This document shows positions 6,559 through 13,893 of a stretch of 13,893 nt of DNA, one piece after another. Source of the DNA: Verrucomicrobiota bacterium. Its GTDB lineage: Bacteria > Verrucomicrobiota > Verrucomicrobiia > Limisphaerales > JAHEOI01. The stretch covers positions 1-13,893 of the forward strand of contig JAHEOI010000261.1 in NCBI GenBank assembly GCA_018610125.1. Direction: 5' to 3'. The notes beneath the pieces are model-generated. The model was not told where the DNA came from, did no database searches, and was given only the letters and a program-made list of their open reading frames with translations. The translations under genes and the position numbers were made by a program. Each line of letters starts with the position of its first letter. Positions within the stretch are counted from its first letter, which is position 1.

Positions 6559-6960
6559 ATGAGCTCGGGCATTCTCACATTTCTGGCCAGCTTACCCATA
6601 TTCTTTCTTGCGAATTACCTCTATGAGCTCCTTGAGCGGCGGCAAAGGCCCAAGGTTGGATCTCGCGGGTCAACTCTCTATTTCTTTTGCCCGCATTGCC
6701 GAGAACACTTGGAGGAGGCCGCCTCAAATCTTGGAATGACGTTGTCCTGCCCCACGTGCGGGAACGAGGTAATCGCCTCTGATGATCCGCAAGCACACCC
6801 GGATGCCGAGCAACGAGAATGGTTCGATTCCTGGGGTGTTCAAGTCCTCCTTCCTCCCTTCGTCCTTTCGGTTACCGTTGGATTTATCGCTTCCCATTCA
6901 CTGACTAACGCCCAGGACCTCGCCCATCTGCAAGCGTTCCTGCTTAAGGGGAAAGACTAA
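6559..6960 (+). CDS. Small membrane protein with a zinc ribbon (hypothetical)
   Basis: 133-aa protein, no family name recognised. A strong ribosome site GAGGAGG (6545-6551) is placed 7 nt before the ATG, which supports expression. Residues about 4-22 are hydrophobic (ILTFLASLPIFFLANYLY) and followed by a basic stretch ERRQRPK, giving a membrane anchor or uncleaved signal. Residues 44-67 contain two CPxC knuckles (C44/C47 and C64/C67), spaced by 16 residues, a typical four-cysteine zinc ribbon with the second knuckle continuing CPTCGNEV as in many small bacterial zinc-ribbon proteins. A second hydrophobic segment lies at about 94-112, so the protein probably spans the membrane twice with the zinc ribbon between. 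It follows the sulfurtransferase gene by 131 bp; a functional link is possible but unproven. Its last 17 bp overlap the 3' end of the convergent cytochrome gene. Confidence 0.75.
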   Translation: MSSGILTFLASLPIFFLANYLYELLERRQRPKVGSRGSTLYFFCPHCREHLEEAASNLGMTLSCPTCGNEVIASDDPQAHPDAEQREWFDSWGVQVLLPPFVLSVTVGFIASHSLTNAQDLAHLQAFLLKGKD

Positions 6961-9900
6961 GCGACTTCAAGTAACCGAACAGATCCCGAACTTCCCGATC
7001 GCTCAGGTCCGCAAGCAATCCCTTCGGCATAAGGGAGGAATCCACAAATCGGGCCGTCTTGATCTTCTCTCGCGGGATCCGTCTCTCTTGACCGGCAACG
7101 AGCCGTATCACCACCGCATCTTCGTTTTCCTTCACTCGGAGTCCGTCAACGATATCGCCATCGATCGTTTTGATCTGAAACTGCCGATAACCCGGCTCAA
7201 TTCCGGTATCAGGGGCAATGACACTGTAAATCAATGTCTCAATACCGCTGTGAGCAATCCCATCAAGGGGCGGCCCCACCTCGTTTCCTTGATCACCCAC
7301 TTTATGACAAGTCATGCACCTTCGCTGAAACAGCTTGCGCCCTTTTTGGGGATCGCCAGACTGCCTGGCAAGCGATAGGTATCGCTGGTATTGCCGATTG
7401 AGCTTGCGTATTTGCTCCGGCTTCCGAAGCCCGGGGGTCTCGCGCAGTCGAACAATGGAAGCCTCACCATGCAGCTTGGGCCAATTATCGTCGCGGTAAT
7501 AATGCTTCAGATTCGGCGGCAGCGAAGAGGCCCCGCGAAACGTTTGAAGATACGTTTGCCGAATCTCTTCTCCGGTCCGTCTGTCGGACCAAACCCGAAA
7601 TTCAGTGTAGTACCCCTCTCCACCTTGCTTGTTGCCGGCGCCGACCTGTAACCGGCGCATCGGCTTTTTGTAAACCTTGCTTTGATCTTGATCGAGTCGA
7701 CCGTTCAGGTAGATGCGAAAATGCCCTTGCCTGTCACGGGTCACCGCGACGTGAGTCCAAGTATTCGGCGTGATCGGCGTTCCCGCGATGATGGCATCGT
7801 GAACGTCGCCGCCGACATAAACGCGGAATTTGGAGTTATGAAAATTGAAGTCGGGACCGCCATGGCGACCGAGGAGATGATCCTCGTTCGTAATGCCGGC
7901 ATCGAGTCGAATCCACGACTCGACCGTGAATGGCCCCGTGAGGTCGATGTTCGATTCCGCATATGAGCCCTTGCCCCCGTTAAGTCGAAGCACCGGACGT
8001 GTCACTTCCTGAACTTGGGATCTCAGCTTTTGGATCCCTGCATGATCCGCTCCCAGAACCGAAACGAGCCGCTTCATGACCTCGCCGTCAATCCCGGAAA
8101 TTTCACCCTTTAACGCGGCTGTCACGAGCTTGGGCGCGTGCTTTTTGGAAGAAGCCGCTCGCTTCAGCACAAGATCCCGAAGAACCGGGGACAACCCGGG
8201 CAAGCGATCCGCCAGCAAATCAACCACCTCCGCCGAATCGGCGCTCGCCAATGCAATCAGTGCCTCCCGGCGAACTGTTCGATCCTCCGAATAAGAAAGC
8301 TCTAGGAAAAGCTCCGGGCTTGGCGCACGCATTGCTCTCAAGGACCGGATTCCCGTGATTGTTTGACTCGGCGACCGCCCCGGCGAGGTCATCCAGCGTC
8401 TGATCTCGGGCTCCAGATTTCGAAGGTCCAGCGTCCCGGCAATCCGGGCCACCCGTTTCCAGTCGCTCGGACTCGGATTGTTCTCGAGCAGCGACTCGAT
8501 CGCCTTCGATACAGACGATCGAAGCTCGGAAGTGACTTTAGTGGCGTCGATTTCAGCCAGAATCTCAAGGGCCCGATCCCGCTGCCCCGGAGTCTTAAGG
8601 ATCGGGAGAAACGCTTGCCTTACTTCGGGGCGCGCCAGATGCTCGGCAAGCAATGAGACTTCCTCCGGGACCAAGTCCCGCTTGAGCTCAGAGGCCGCAT
8701 GGGCCAAGTGAACCGCTCCCTTTTCCGAATGGAGCGCAAGACTTGCGAACGCCCTCGCTTCCGGACTCAGCTCCCAACGTTGGTGCGAGCTTAACATCGT
8801 TCGGAGTCGCTCGCGATTCTTCTCAAGCGCCCAGCGGGCCAAGTAGCGCTCAAATTCCCGATGATAAGCTTGCCAACGTCCCCCTTCAACCGCAGGACGA
8901 CCACCAATGCGGGCCGCTACCGCCATCATTTCCGCGTCTAAGCGATCTCGCCGTCGCAGGAGATTGGCAATGGCAGCTCGCACCCGATGGTACGGATCCC
9001 GAACATGGTTATTGAGGTGCGAGACGATACGCTCGGACGCGAGACGTTGCCTGTCCATGATCCGTACCGCCTCGCGACGAATATTGCCATTCTCTGCGTT
9101 CAATAGCGCCACGAGGAGCTCCGTCGATAGATCGGTGACCCCTTCAAGCGCCCATAATGCTCCGAGCCGCCGATCGACGCGCTCGGATCGGTCTCGAACG
9201 ATTTCCCTCAGATCCGGCCCAAGGGCCTCCGCCTTGCGCGCGACAATTTCCTGCCATGCCAGGTGGGATAGCTTGGCGTTGGCATGACCCAAATAATCGA
9301 GCAGCTCGGCCTCTTCCAGCGATGCGAGGTCGGGAGGTGCCTCACGAGACTGCGAATCGTGATAGATCCGCCAGATTCGCCCCCGCTTCCTATCACGAGC
9401 GGGATGGTCCATTCGGACTTCATTATGGCTGATGATGCGATTATACCAGTCGACGATGTAGAGTGCCCCGTCAGGACCGAAATGAGTGGCGACCGGTCGA
9501 AACCAAGGATCCTTGCTCACCAGGAACGGCGACTCTTTCTTAAACTCGTAGTGGTCCTCCTTCCATACCGCATTCACTCGCTGAATCCGACTGCGTAACG
9601 GGTTGGCGATATAAAAGCGTTTTTGTGTCTTGGTGCTCATTCCCCACGGCTCCGGCCATCCGTTACGATCTTGCGCAAGGGCCAAGCCGCTAAGCCCGGT
9701 GCCGCCCATTCGCGTGCTTTGCAAAGCCTCGGGCATGATCGGCGCATATGGCTTGAGCTTTTTATTGTACCCGGTCTTATAGTGAGCACCCGGCTCATAC
9801 GGGACGACAGGGTAGCCCAAATCATTGGCTTCCTGGAGGAACATCTCTCCCTGGCGGGTGATCACGAACCCGTAGATGTTATTCGGACCGGACGTCAAGA

Positions 9901-11305
9901 TTTCAAAGGAGGAGCCGTCGGGAGAGAAGCGGGCGAGCTTCGTGGCGTGAAAGGGGATTTCTTGGCGACCGTCGTCAAAAGGCTGATGATTTGGACGATA
10001 GACCTTGGAGCGGTTGAACAATCCTTGACCAAAGTAGATCGAGCCACCCGGAGCCAAGGTAAATCGGTGGGGATACAAGTGAGAATCCTGGATCCCGAAT
10101 CCTGTCAGAATGACCTCGTAATTATCCGACACGCCATCCCCGTCGTTATCGCGGTAAAAGCGGATATCGCGACCGTACTGGACAAAGGCACCGTTTTTGT
10201 ATGGCAGGATCCCAAGCGGCTGCACCTGTCCGTCGACGAAGGTGCGAGGCTGATGCGGGCCCGGCCCGTATGGCTCATCGTACACCAGCACCTTGTCTCT
10301 TCCGCCCTCCCTGAATAATCGTTGCGTTGTCGGACCCGGCTCATCCCCGCCGGCACCTTGCGGATACTCCAAACCGGTCATGGTCCAAAGCCGTCCCGCG
10401 GTATCCCATGTGACGTTGATAAACTTGCCAACGCCGGCCGACTCCTTGGCAACCAATTCAATGTCAAACCCTTGCGGTAAGATAAAGGTCTCTTTCTGCT
10501 CGACCGCGGTTAACGGCTCCTTCTCAATGCTTTTCTGGGCGCCAGGCCTCGCGGCGGCTTCCACCTCCGCTGTGTCCGGTCCCCCTTTCCGGTTTTCGGC
10601 CCCGTTTCGATCTTCCTCCTCAGCGTCCCGATACCGCAACTCAAGGCGCTCTTCGGGCCATTTGGGCGCTCCTTCCGTCGGGGGAAGCTTCTCAAGGGTC
10701 ACATCCTTGACTTGGACGAGCACTTTCCCTCCTCCATGCGCCTGTATGGCGATCTTACCATTCAGCGGTATCTCCTCGTCGGTTTCCGTATAATCAAATG
10801 TCTTTTGCCCGTTGATCCAGCCGGTGATCCGAGAGCCCTTGCAGCGGATCCGGTACCGATTCCAACCATCGGGATTGACCGCTTCAAGAACGGCTTCCTT
10901 ATCGCCGGGTGTCGCCAAGAGGCCTCGACGGCTCTCGTCGTAGAGCTTTCCCCACCATCCCTTGCCCGCATCGACCTGATAACCTTTCATTTCATGGCTC
11001 TCCGGTACTCGAACGCTACGGACCTGGATCCCCGAATTAATTTGCCCCTCGCTCCCCCGAAGGCGAATCTTGAGTCGAAGGTCGAAATTTTGAAACGACG
11101 CTTTCGTAGCGAGGAACGTATTGTGAGGCACCTTTCGCTCCAGGGAGCCGCCTGTTACCATCCCGTCCTCAACACGCCACCATTCCGGATTTCCCTCCCA
11201 TTGTTCCAGGGACTCGCCATTAAACAACGTTATCGACTCCGCTGCCAGACACGGCGCCGAAATGCCAAGGAGGACAAGGATGAAATAGGTGCATCGGAAA
11301 TTCAT
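6944..11305 (-). CDS. Secreted multidomain PVC-type dehydrogenase/cytochrome c (DUF1080-propeller-HEAT-LamG-CxxCH)
   Basis: Exported protein of 1453 aa from the ATG at 11305; an in-frame TTG at 11311 adds two residues and is the basis of the numbering used here (1455). The signal peptide is MNFRCTYFILVLLGISAPCLA. Domains in order: DUF1080/3-keto-disaccharide hydrolase-like fold (about 25-210), beginning ITLFNGESLEQWEG; a charged low-complexity linker (about 212-268); a PVC membrane-bound-dehydrogenase beta-propeller (TIGR02604 type, about 271-655) with repeated WDTAGRLW/GPDGALYIVDWYNR motifs; HEAT-like alpha-helical repeats (about 665-1085); a LamG/concanavalin-like domain (about 1103-1255) with FTVESWIR and WTHVAVTRD; and a C-terminal TIGR02603-type cytochrome c with CMTCH at 1332-1336 and a probable distal ligand Met in SSLMPKG. 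These families are typical of Planctomycetota and Verrucomicrobiota, often next to sugar-degradation genes. Likely periplasmic oxidation of, or binding to, a carbohydrate with electron transfer through heme; the substrate is not readable. Confidence 0.9.
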   Translation of the reverse strand: MNFRCTYFILVLLGISAPCLAAESITLFNGESLEQWEGNPEWWRVEDGMVTGGSLERKVPHNTFLATKASFQNFDLRLKIRLRGSEGQINSGIQVRSVRVPESHEMKGYQVDAGKGWWGKLYDESRRGLLATPGDKEAVLEAVNPDGWNRYRIRCKGSRITGWINGQKTFDYTETDEEIPLNGKIAIQAHGGGKVLVQVKDVTLEKLPPTEGAPKWPEERLELRYRDAEEEDRNGAENRKGGPDTAEVEAAARPGAQKSIEKEPLTAVEQKETFILPQGFDIELVAKESAGVGKFINVTWDTAGRLWTMTGLEYPQGAGGDEPGPTTQRLFREGGRDKVLVYDEPYGPGPHQPRTFVDGQVQPLGILPYKNGAFVQYGRDIRFYRDNDGDGVSDNYEVILTGFGIQDSHLYPHRFTLAPGGSIYFGQGLFNRSKVYRPNHQPFDDGRQEIPFHATKLARFSPDGSSFEILTSGPNNIYGFVITRQGEMFLQEANDLGYPVVPYEPGAHYKTGYNKKLKPYAPIMPEALQSTRMGGTGLSGLALAQDRNGWPEPWGMSTKTQKRFYIANPLRSRIQRVNAVWKEDHYEFKKESPFLVSKDPWFRPVATHFGPDGALYIVDWYNRIISHNEVRMDHPARDRKRGRIWRIYHDSQSREAPPDLASLEEAELLDYLGHANAKLSHLAWQEIVARKAEALGPDLREIVRDRSERVDRRLGALWALEGVTDLSTELLVALLNAENGNIRREAVRIMDRQRLASERIVSHLNNHVRDPYHRVRAAIANLLRRRDRLDAEMMAVAARIGGRPAVEGGRWQAYHREFERYLARWALEKNRERLRTMLSSHQRWELSPEARAFASLALHSEKGAVHLAHAASELKRDLVPEEVSLLAEHLARPEVRQAFLPILKTPGQRDRALEILAEIDATKVTSELRSSVSKAIESLLENNPSPSDWKRVARIAGTLDLRNLEPEIRRWMTSPGRSPSQTITGIRSLRAMRAPSPELFLELSYSEDRTVRREALIALASADSAEVVDLLADRLPGLSPVLRDLVLKRAASSKKHAPKLVTAALKGEISGIDGEVMKRLVSVLGADHAGIQKLRSQVQEVTRPVLRLNGGKGSYAESNIDLTGPFTVESWIRLDAGITNEDHLLGRHGGPDFNFHNSKFRVYVGGDVHDAIIAGTPITPNTWTHVAVTRDRQGHFRIYLNGRLDQDQSKVYKKPMRRLQVGAGNKQGGEGYYTEFRVWSDRRTGEEIRQTYLQTFRGASSLPPNLKHYYRDDNWPKLHGEASIVRLRETPGLRKPEQIRKLNRQYQRYLSLARQSGDPQKGRKLFQRRCMTCHKVGDQGNEVGPPLDGIAHSGIETLIYSVIAPDTGIEPGYRQFQIKTIDGDIVDGLRVKENEDAVVIRLVAGQERRIPREKIKTARFVDSSLMPKGLLADLSDREVRDLFGYLKSLSLSP

Positions 11306-11410
11306 GGTCAATACAAGCTACGTTCCGTTTTCGTTGTCGCGCGATTCGCAAACCGTAAGCGAAGGCACCTCCCTTCTCAGCCAAACGCTTGCCAATAGTT
11401 GCAAAAGTTT

Positions 11411-11429
11411 AAGCGGCTGCCAGCCGCTT
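11411..11429 (-). terminator. Hairpin terminator after lpd, possibly bidirectional
   Basis: AAGCGGCT at 11411-11418 and AGCCGCTT at 11422-11429 are perfect 8-bp arms around a 3-nt loop. GCAAAA (11401-11406) and TTTTGC (11431-11436) extend the symmetry outward with a small asymmetry. Read on the minus strand it sits 82 bp after the lpd stop codon and is followed by AAACTTTTGC; read on the plus strand it is followed by GTTTTGC. It separates the lpd operon from the cytochrome gene. The rest of the 11306-11511 gap shows a weak hairpin GTGCA(11448-11452)/TGCAC(11461-11465) and no clear promoter. Confidence 0.65.
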
Positions 11430-11511
11430 GTTTTGCTCCTCTTTATGGTGCAGGAATTTTTGCACAGAACAATACCAAGGCCTCCGGGAGACTCGTTCGA
11501 CCTGCCCTTTG

Positions 11512-12933
11512 CTATTGGTCGCGCTTCTTTCGCACAAAGGTATGGGTGGGATACCCGTAAAATACCTCGGCGGCTTCCATGAGGGTTTCGCTCAACGTCG
11601 GGTGTGGGTGCACCGTCTCGGCAAGATCTCTGGCGGTGGCGCCCATCTCGACAGCCAACACCCCCTCGCTGATCAGCTCGCCCGCTCCGTGCCCGACCAT
11701 GCCAACACCAAGAATGCGCTCCGTTTCGGGATCGATTACGAGCTTTGTCAATCCCTCGGTCCGGTCAAATGTCAGGGCACGCCCGGAAGATTGCCACGAG
11801 AACTTGGCGATTTCATAATCACGACCCTGCTCTTTGGCCTCGTTTTCGGTAACGCCGCACCAGGCCACTTCAGGATCGGTGAAGACCACAGCAGGAATGA
11901 CGACATCCTCCGAAGTGCTTGCTTCACCTGCGAGCGCTTCAACCGCGACTCGGGCCTCCTTCGCGGCTTTGTGGGCCAGGAGTTGCCCCCCGGCAACGTC
12001 GCCGATCGCCATAATCTTCGGATCGCTGGTCTCCTGTTGGTGGTTGACGGAAACAAAACCACGCTCATCACGTTCGACTTTGGTGTGCTCCAATCCCAGG
12101 TCCTCGCAGTTCGGAACGCGTCCCACAGAGACCAAGACGCGGTCATAGAGCTCTTCCTTCTGTTCCCCATTCAACTCCATGACCACTTTTATTCGTTTCC
12201 CTTCCGTGGCCATTTTGTTGACTTTTGTTTTCAGGCGGACCTCGCTGAAGCTCCTTTCCGCCGCCTGCGCAACGGGCTTGATCAAATCCGGATCGGCTCC
12301 GGAAAGCAGGGAATCCAGCGCTTCAACCATGACAACCTTACTGCCAAGGTTTGAATAAACCGTCCCCAGCTCCATGCCGATATAGCCACCACCAATCACC
12401 AGGAGATTCTCGGGAATTTCCTCGATTTCCAAGGCTTCCCGTGACGTCATGATGCGGGGATTCCCCAAATCGAAGGTCTTTGGCATCGCCGATTTCGCTC
12501 CGACAGCGACGATCGCCTTGTCGTAACGAACAAACTGCTGTCCTTCGGAGGTCTCCACCCTCAGTGTGTCCGAGTCTTCAAAATAACCGCGACCGTAAAG
12601 CACTTGGACCCCTCGAGCTTTGGCCAATTGCCCCACACCCTGACTCAGCTTTTTGAGGATCGACTCTTTCCAGTCGCGCAATTTCGCCAGGTCAATGCTC
12701 GGCGCGCCAAAATCGATGCCGCGCACACTCGACTGCTTGACTTCGTGAATCAGGTTTGTGGCATGCAAGAGGGCCTTTGAAGGGATGCACCCACGATTCA
12801 GACAGACGCCTCCGAGGCGCTCATCCCTTTCGACCAGGATCACTTGATTGCCTCGCTCCGCAGCATAAAAGGCGGCCGCATACCCTCCGGGGCCACCTCC
12901 GACCACAACCACTTCTGTTTTAATCGCTTCCAT
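11512..12933 (-). CDS. lpd: Dihydrolipoyl dehydrogenase (E3 of the pyruvate dehydrogenase complex)
   Basis: 473-aa FAD/NAD-dependent disulfide oxidoreductase that reoxidises the lipoyl groups of E2, passing electrons to NAD+. The N-terminal FAD fold has GGGPGGYAAA (12-21); the redox-active disulfide is C44/C49 in GGVCLNRGCIPSK; a second Rossmann motif GGGYIGMELG binds NAD; AIGDVAGG is the second FAD contact; and the C-terminal dimerisation domain has HPHPTLSETLMEA with the catalytic pair H444 and E449. Length and spacing are normal for Lpd, with no sign of decay. It starts 47 bp after the E2 stop codon on the same strand, so it is very likely co-transcribed with aceF. Upstream of the ATG, GAAGAG is a weak, close ribosome site. 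Adjacent E2 similarity to AceF favours pyruvate dehydrogenase as the main partner, although E3 is often shared with other 2-oxo-acid complexes. Confidence 0.96.
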   Translation of the reverse strand: MEAIKTEVVVVGGGPGGYAAAFYAAERGNQVILVERDERLGGVCLNRGCIPSKALLHATNLIHEVKQSSVRGIDFGAPSIDLAKLRDWKESILKKLSQGVGQLAKARGVQVLYGRGYFEDSDTLRVETSEGQQFVRYDKAIVAVGAKSAMPKTFDLGNPRIMTSREALEIEEIPENLLVIGGGYIGMELGTVYSNLGSKVVMVEALDSLLSGADPDLIKPVAQAAERSFSEVRLKTKVNKMATEGKRIKVVMELNGEQKEELYDRVLVSVGRVPNCEDLGLEHTKVERDERGFVSVNHQQETSDPKIMAIGDVAGGQLLAHKAAKEARVAVEALAGEASTSEDVVIPAVVFTDPEVAWCGVTENEAKEQGRDYEIAKFSWQSSGRALTFDRTEGLTKLVIDPETERILGVGMVGHGAGELISEGVLAVEMGATARDLAETVHPHPTLSETLMEAAEVFYGYPTHTFVRKKRDQ

Positions 12934-12980
12934 GTCTCTTCGTCTAAGAGTCGCTTAATCCTGTAAAAAAGCCTTATTGT

Positions 12981-13893
12981 TTATAGTCGCACCTGGTCTT
13001 CGCTGAAATCCTGCAAGGCGCGAATGAAATCCTGCGTGAATCGGGCCGCGTTGCCACCATCGATAACGCGGTGATCGTAAGAGACGGCCACCGGCATCAC
13101 CAATCTCTCTTGGAGCTTTCCATCCTGCATTGCCGGGCGCATGCTGCCACGTCCAAGTCCCAGGATGGCCACTTCCGGCTTGTTCACGATCGGCGTAAAG
13201 TGCGTACCGCCAATACCGCCCTGATTCGAAATGGTGAACGAGCCTCCCTTCATGTCGTCAGCCGAGATCTTTCGATCGCGAGTCTTCTCGGCAAGCTGAC
13301 TCAATTCCAGGGCGAGATCGAGCACGCCTTTTTTGTCGACGTCCCGGATGACCGGGACCATTAAGCCGGCATCCGTATCCACAGCCAGCCCGATATGGTA
13401 GTACTCCTTATAAATGATCTCTTCGCTCGCCTCATCCAAGCTGGCGTTGAATATTGGGTGCTGCTTGAGCGCACTGACTGCGGCCTTAAGCGCAAAGACA
13501 GTCACGGTGAGATGTCCCCCTTTTTCCTTGTAGCTTGGAGAATGCTGTTTCCGAAGGGCATTCAGCTCGGTGATATCGGCCTCGTCGAATTGAGTCACAT
13601 GCGGGATCGTGGACCAACTCTCGGCCATGCGGCGGGCGATCACCTTGCGCAGTTCCGACATCGGCTTCTTGCTGATCTCGCCCCATTTGCTGAAATCGGG
13701 AAGCTCGGAAACCGGTTTTGCGGCCTTTGCGGGTTGTCCGGACGGCCGGGCGCTCTGTTCCGCGAGCTTGATTAAGCGCTGGATGTAAGCGCGCAAATCC
13801 GCCATCACAATCCGACCGCCCCGCTCACTCCCGGGCACCCGACGCAAGTCGATCCCGAGCTCTCGAGCGATTTTCCTAATGGACGGGGAAGCC
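12981..13893 (-). CDS. aceF: Dihydrolipoamide acetyltransferase (E2 of pyruvate dehydrogenase), 5'-truncated by window edge
   Basis: The C-terminal 304 codons of E2, the core that transfers acetyl groups from lipoyl to CoA. The frame stays open past 13847 to the window end, and the extra codons read ASPSIRKIARELGIDL, completing the E3/E1-binding domain together with VPGSERGGRI, so the gene does not start at the TTG at 13847; lipoyl domain(s) must lie outside. After a Pro/Ala linker comes the catalytic domain: ELPDFSKWGEISKKPMSEL, IPHVTQFDEADITELNALRK, FTISNQGGIGGTHFTPIVN, PEVAILGLGR and the active motif SYDHRVIDGG, its His encoded at 13071-13073. These blocks are much closer to E. coli AceF than to SucB-type or branched-chain E2, so pyruvate dehydrogenase is preferred. 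lpd follows directly; the E1 genes probably lie upstream, outside the window. Confidence 0.93.
   Translation of the reverse strand, partial: ASPSIRKIARELGIDLRRVPGSERGGRIVMADLRAYIQRLIKLAEQSARPSGQPAKAAKPVSELPDFSKWGEISKKPMSELRKVIARRMAESWSTIPHVTQFDEADITELNALRKQHSPSYKEKGGHLTVTVFALKAAVSALKQHPIFNASLDEASEEIIYKEYYHIGLAVDTDAGLMVPVIRDVDKKGVLDLALELSQLAEKTRDRKISADDMKGGSFTISNQGGIGGTHFTPIVNKPEVAILGLGRGSMRPAMQDGKLQERLVMPVAVSYDHRVIDGGNAARFTQDFIRALQDFSEDQVRL

Noticed and set aside
11240..11305. Lipoprotein signal on the giant cytochrome protein
   Set aside because: The cysteine in ISAPCLAAES is preceded by proline, which does not fit a lipobox; ordinary cleavage after CLA is more likely.
9623..12354. Long plus-strand open frames at 9623-10318, 10712-11398 and 11428-12354
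   Set aside because: They lie wholly or mostly antisense to the cytochrome and lpd genes, have no recognisable domains, and the minus-strand frames carry clear family motifs.
12981..13847. E2 gene starting at the TTG at 13847
   Set aside because: The frame continues to the window edge and the upstream codons complete a canonical E3-binding domain, so this TTG is an internal leucine.

Overview
The window looks like chromosomal DNA of a Gram-negative bacterium of the PVC group, most likely Verrucomicrobiota. The main reason is the 1.45-kaa secreted protein on the minus strand. It joins a DUF1080 domain, a Pirellula/Verrucomicrobium-type dehydrogenase propeller, HEAT repeats, a LamG domain and a CxxCH heme domain, a build typical of Verrucomicrobiota and Planctomycetota. 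The phylum is an inference; no rRNA or other marker gene is present.

Layout. Positions 1-450 hold no convincing gene and resemble a GC-rich dispersed repeat or remnant. A consensus -10 box leads into a plus-strand gene for a small outer-membrane beta-barrel protein with a histidine-rich N-terminus (498-1382), followed by an intrinsic terminator and an intergenic spacer with a direct/inverted repeat. The next gene (1586-4366) encodes a 926-aa hybrid sensor kinase. Its membrane domain carries the key residues of the plant/cyanobacterial ethylene-binding domain, followed by kinase core 1, a receiver, a PAS-like linker and kinase core 2. This is the most notable item in the window. Next on the plus strand come a sulfur-metabolism pair, a cysteine synthase-family enzyme (4487-5482) and a thiosulfate/3-mercaptopyruvate sulfurtransferase (5576-6427), and then a small membrane protein with a zinc ribbon (6559-6960).

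The minus strand carries the giant PVC-type cytochrome/dehydrogenase (6944-11305), whose 3' end overlaps the zinc-ribbon gene tail to tail by 17 bp. Beyond it are a near-perfect hairpin terminator (11411-11429) and the end of a pyruvate dehydrogenase complex operon: dihydrolipoyl dehydrogenase lpd (11512-12933), preceded by the E2 acetyltransferase aceF (12981 to the window edge, truncated at its 5' end).

How they fit together. aceF-lpd is core carbon metabolism. The cysteine synthase and sulfurtransferase plausibly cooperate in making or remodelling sulfane sulfur and cysteine. The giant protein is a periplasmic, probably sugar- or polyol-oxidising or carbohydrate-binding, electron-transfer protein. 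The ethylene-receptor-like kinase has no response regulator with an output domain beside it, so its target cannot be read from this window.
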